Assembly: GCA_937870605.1 (NCBI GenBank)
Contig: CALMZW010000144.1
Coordinates: 1-5,371 of the forward strand
DNA: 5,371 nucleotides
Reading direction: 5' to 3'
DNA from: an uncultured Synergistaceae bacterium
GTDB lineage: Bacteria > Synergistota > Synergistia > Synergistales > Aminobacteriaceae
The translations under genes and the position numbers were made by a program. Of this stretch, positions 5,336-5,371 are shown in pieces; positions within the stretch are counted from its first letter, which is position 1, and each line of letters opens with the position of its first letter. Below the pieces are notes generated by a model. That model was not told the DNA's origin. It did no database searches and saw only the letters and a program-made list of their open reading frames with translations.

Positions 5336-5371
5336 ATGACCAAGAGGCTTGAGGTGTATAAGTGCGAACTC
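5336..5371 (+). CDS. dfx: Desulfoferrodoxin / superoxide reductase (partial, N-terminal 12 residues)
   Basis: Only MTKRLEVYKCEL is visible before the right edge, but this matches the well-known N-terminus of desulfoferrodoxins (M-P-K-x-L-E-V-Y-K-C). Cys10 is the first of the four cysteines that bind the desulforedoxin-type iron. The family reduces superoxide to hydrogen peroxide in the cytoplasm of anaerobes without making oxygen, taking electrons from rubredoxin. AAGGAGGA (5321-5328) ends 7 bases before the ATG, an ideal Shine-Dalgarno, which favours this start over in-frame ATGs at 5318 and 5294. It has its own promoter region after the permease terminator. The catalytic second domain is outside the window, so a one-domain relative sharing this N-terminus (for example desulforedoxin itself) cannot be excluded. 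Confidence 0.8.
   Translation, partial: MTKRLEVYKCEL

Overview
The window is a 5.4 kb piece of a GC-rich bacterial chromosome, probably from an anaerobe with a cell envelope rich in exported proteins. The anaerobe inference rests on the right edge, which begins a desulfoferrodoxin/superoxide reductase gene, a typical oxygen-defence protein of anaerobes. Exported proteins with N-terminal signal peptides, strong Shine-Dalgarno sequences and sigma70-like promoters indicate a bacterium. Synergistota is my guess from the general look of the proteins, but this is low-confidence and the sequence does not prove it. No tRNA, rRNA, CRISPR, IS element or phage signature is visible.

Layout. Positions 1-444 (minus) hold the N-terminal 148 residues of a small secreted Tyr/Pro/Ala-rich protein, cut by the left edge. 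A 239 bp gap follows, with a weak terminator-like hairpin and a leader inverted repeat. Next come two minus-strand genes overlapping by 4 bp: an exported protein that looks distantly CsgG/FlgT-like (1736-2746), and downstream of it an exported TPR protein with Lys/Pro-rich and Pro-rich flanks (684-1739). Upstream of these, 81 bp away and on the same strand, is a Sir2-family NAD-dependent deacylase (2828-3595), which may share their transcript. A 139 bp divergent promoter region separates the sirtuin from a plus-strand NCS2 uracil/xanthine-type permease (3735-5102). The permease ends at a strong rho-independent terminator. After it, tandem promoter-like sequences lead to the superoxide reductase gene (from 5336, cut by the right edge).

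How the parts relate. The two overlapping exported proteins are probably made together and act together in the periplasm or envelope; their function is unknown. The left-edge secreted protein ends, as far as it is visible, in a SPTYVP motif. This resembles the four [A/S]P-x-Y-x-PP repeats in the tail of the TPR protein, a possible shared envelope motif. The permease and superoxide reductase look like independent transcription units. The most interesting non-coding signals are a perfect 15 bp palindrome over the sirtuin -10 box, a perfect 7+7 bp inverted repeat that buries the permease Shine-Dalgarno, and the tandem promoters with a partial Per-box-like sequence ahead of the superoxide reductase gene. 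I found no convincing new multi-gene system; the best candidates for novelty are the three exported proteins.
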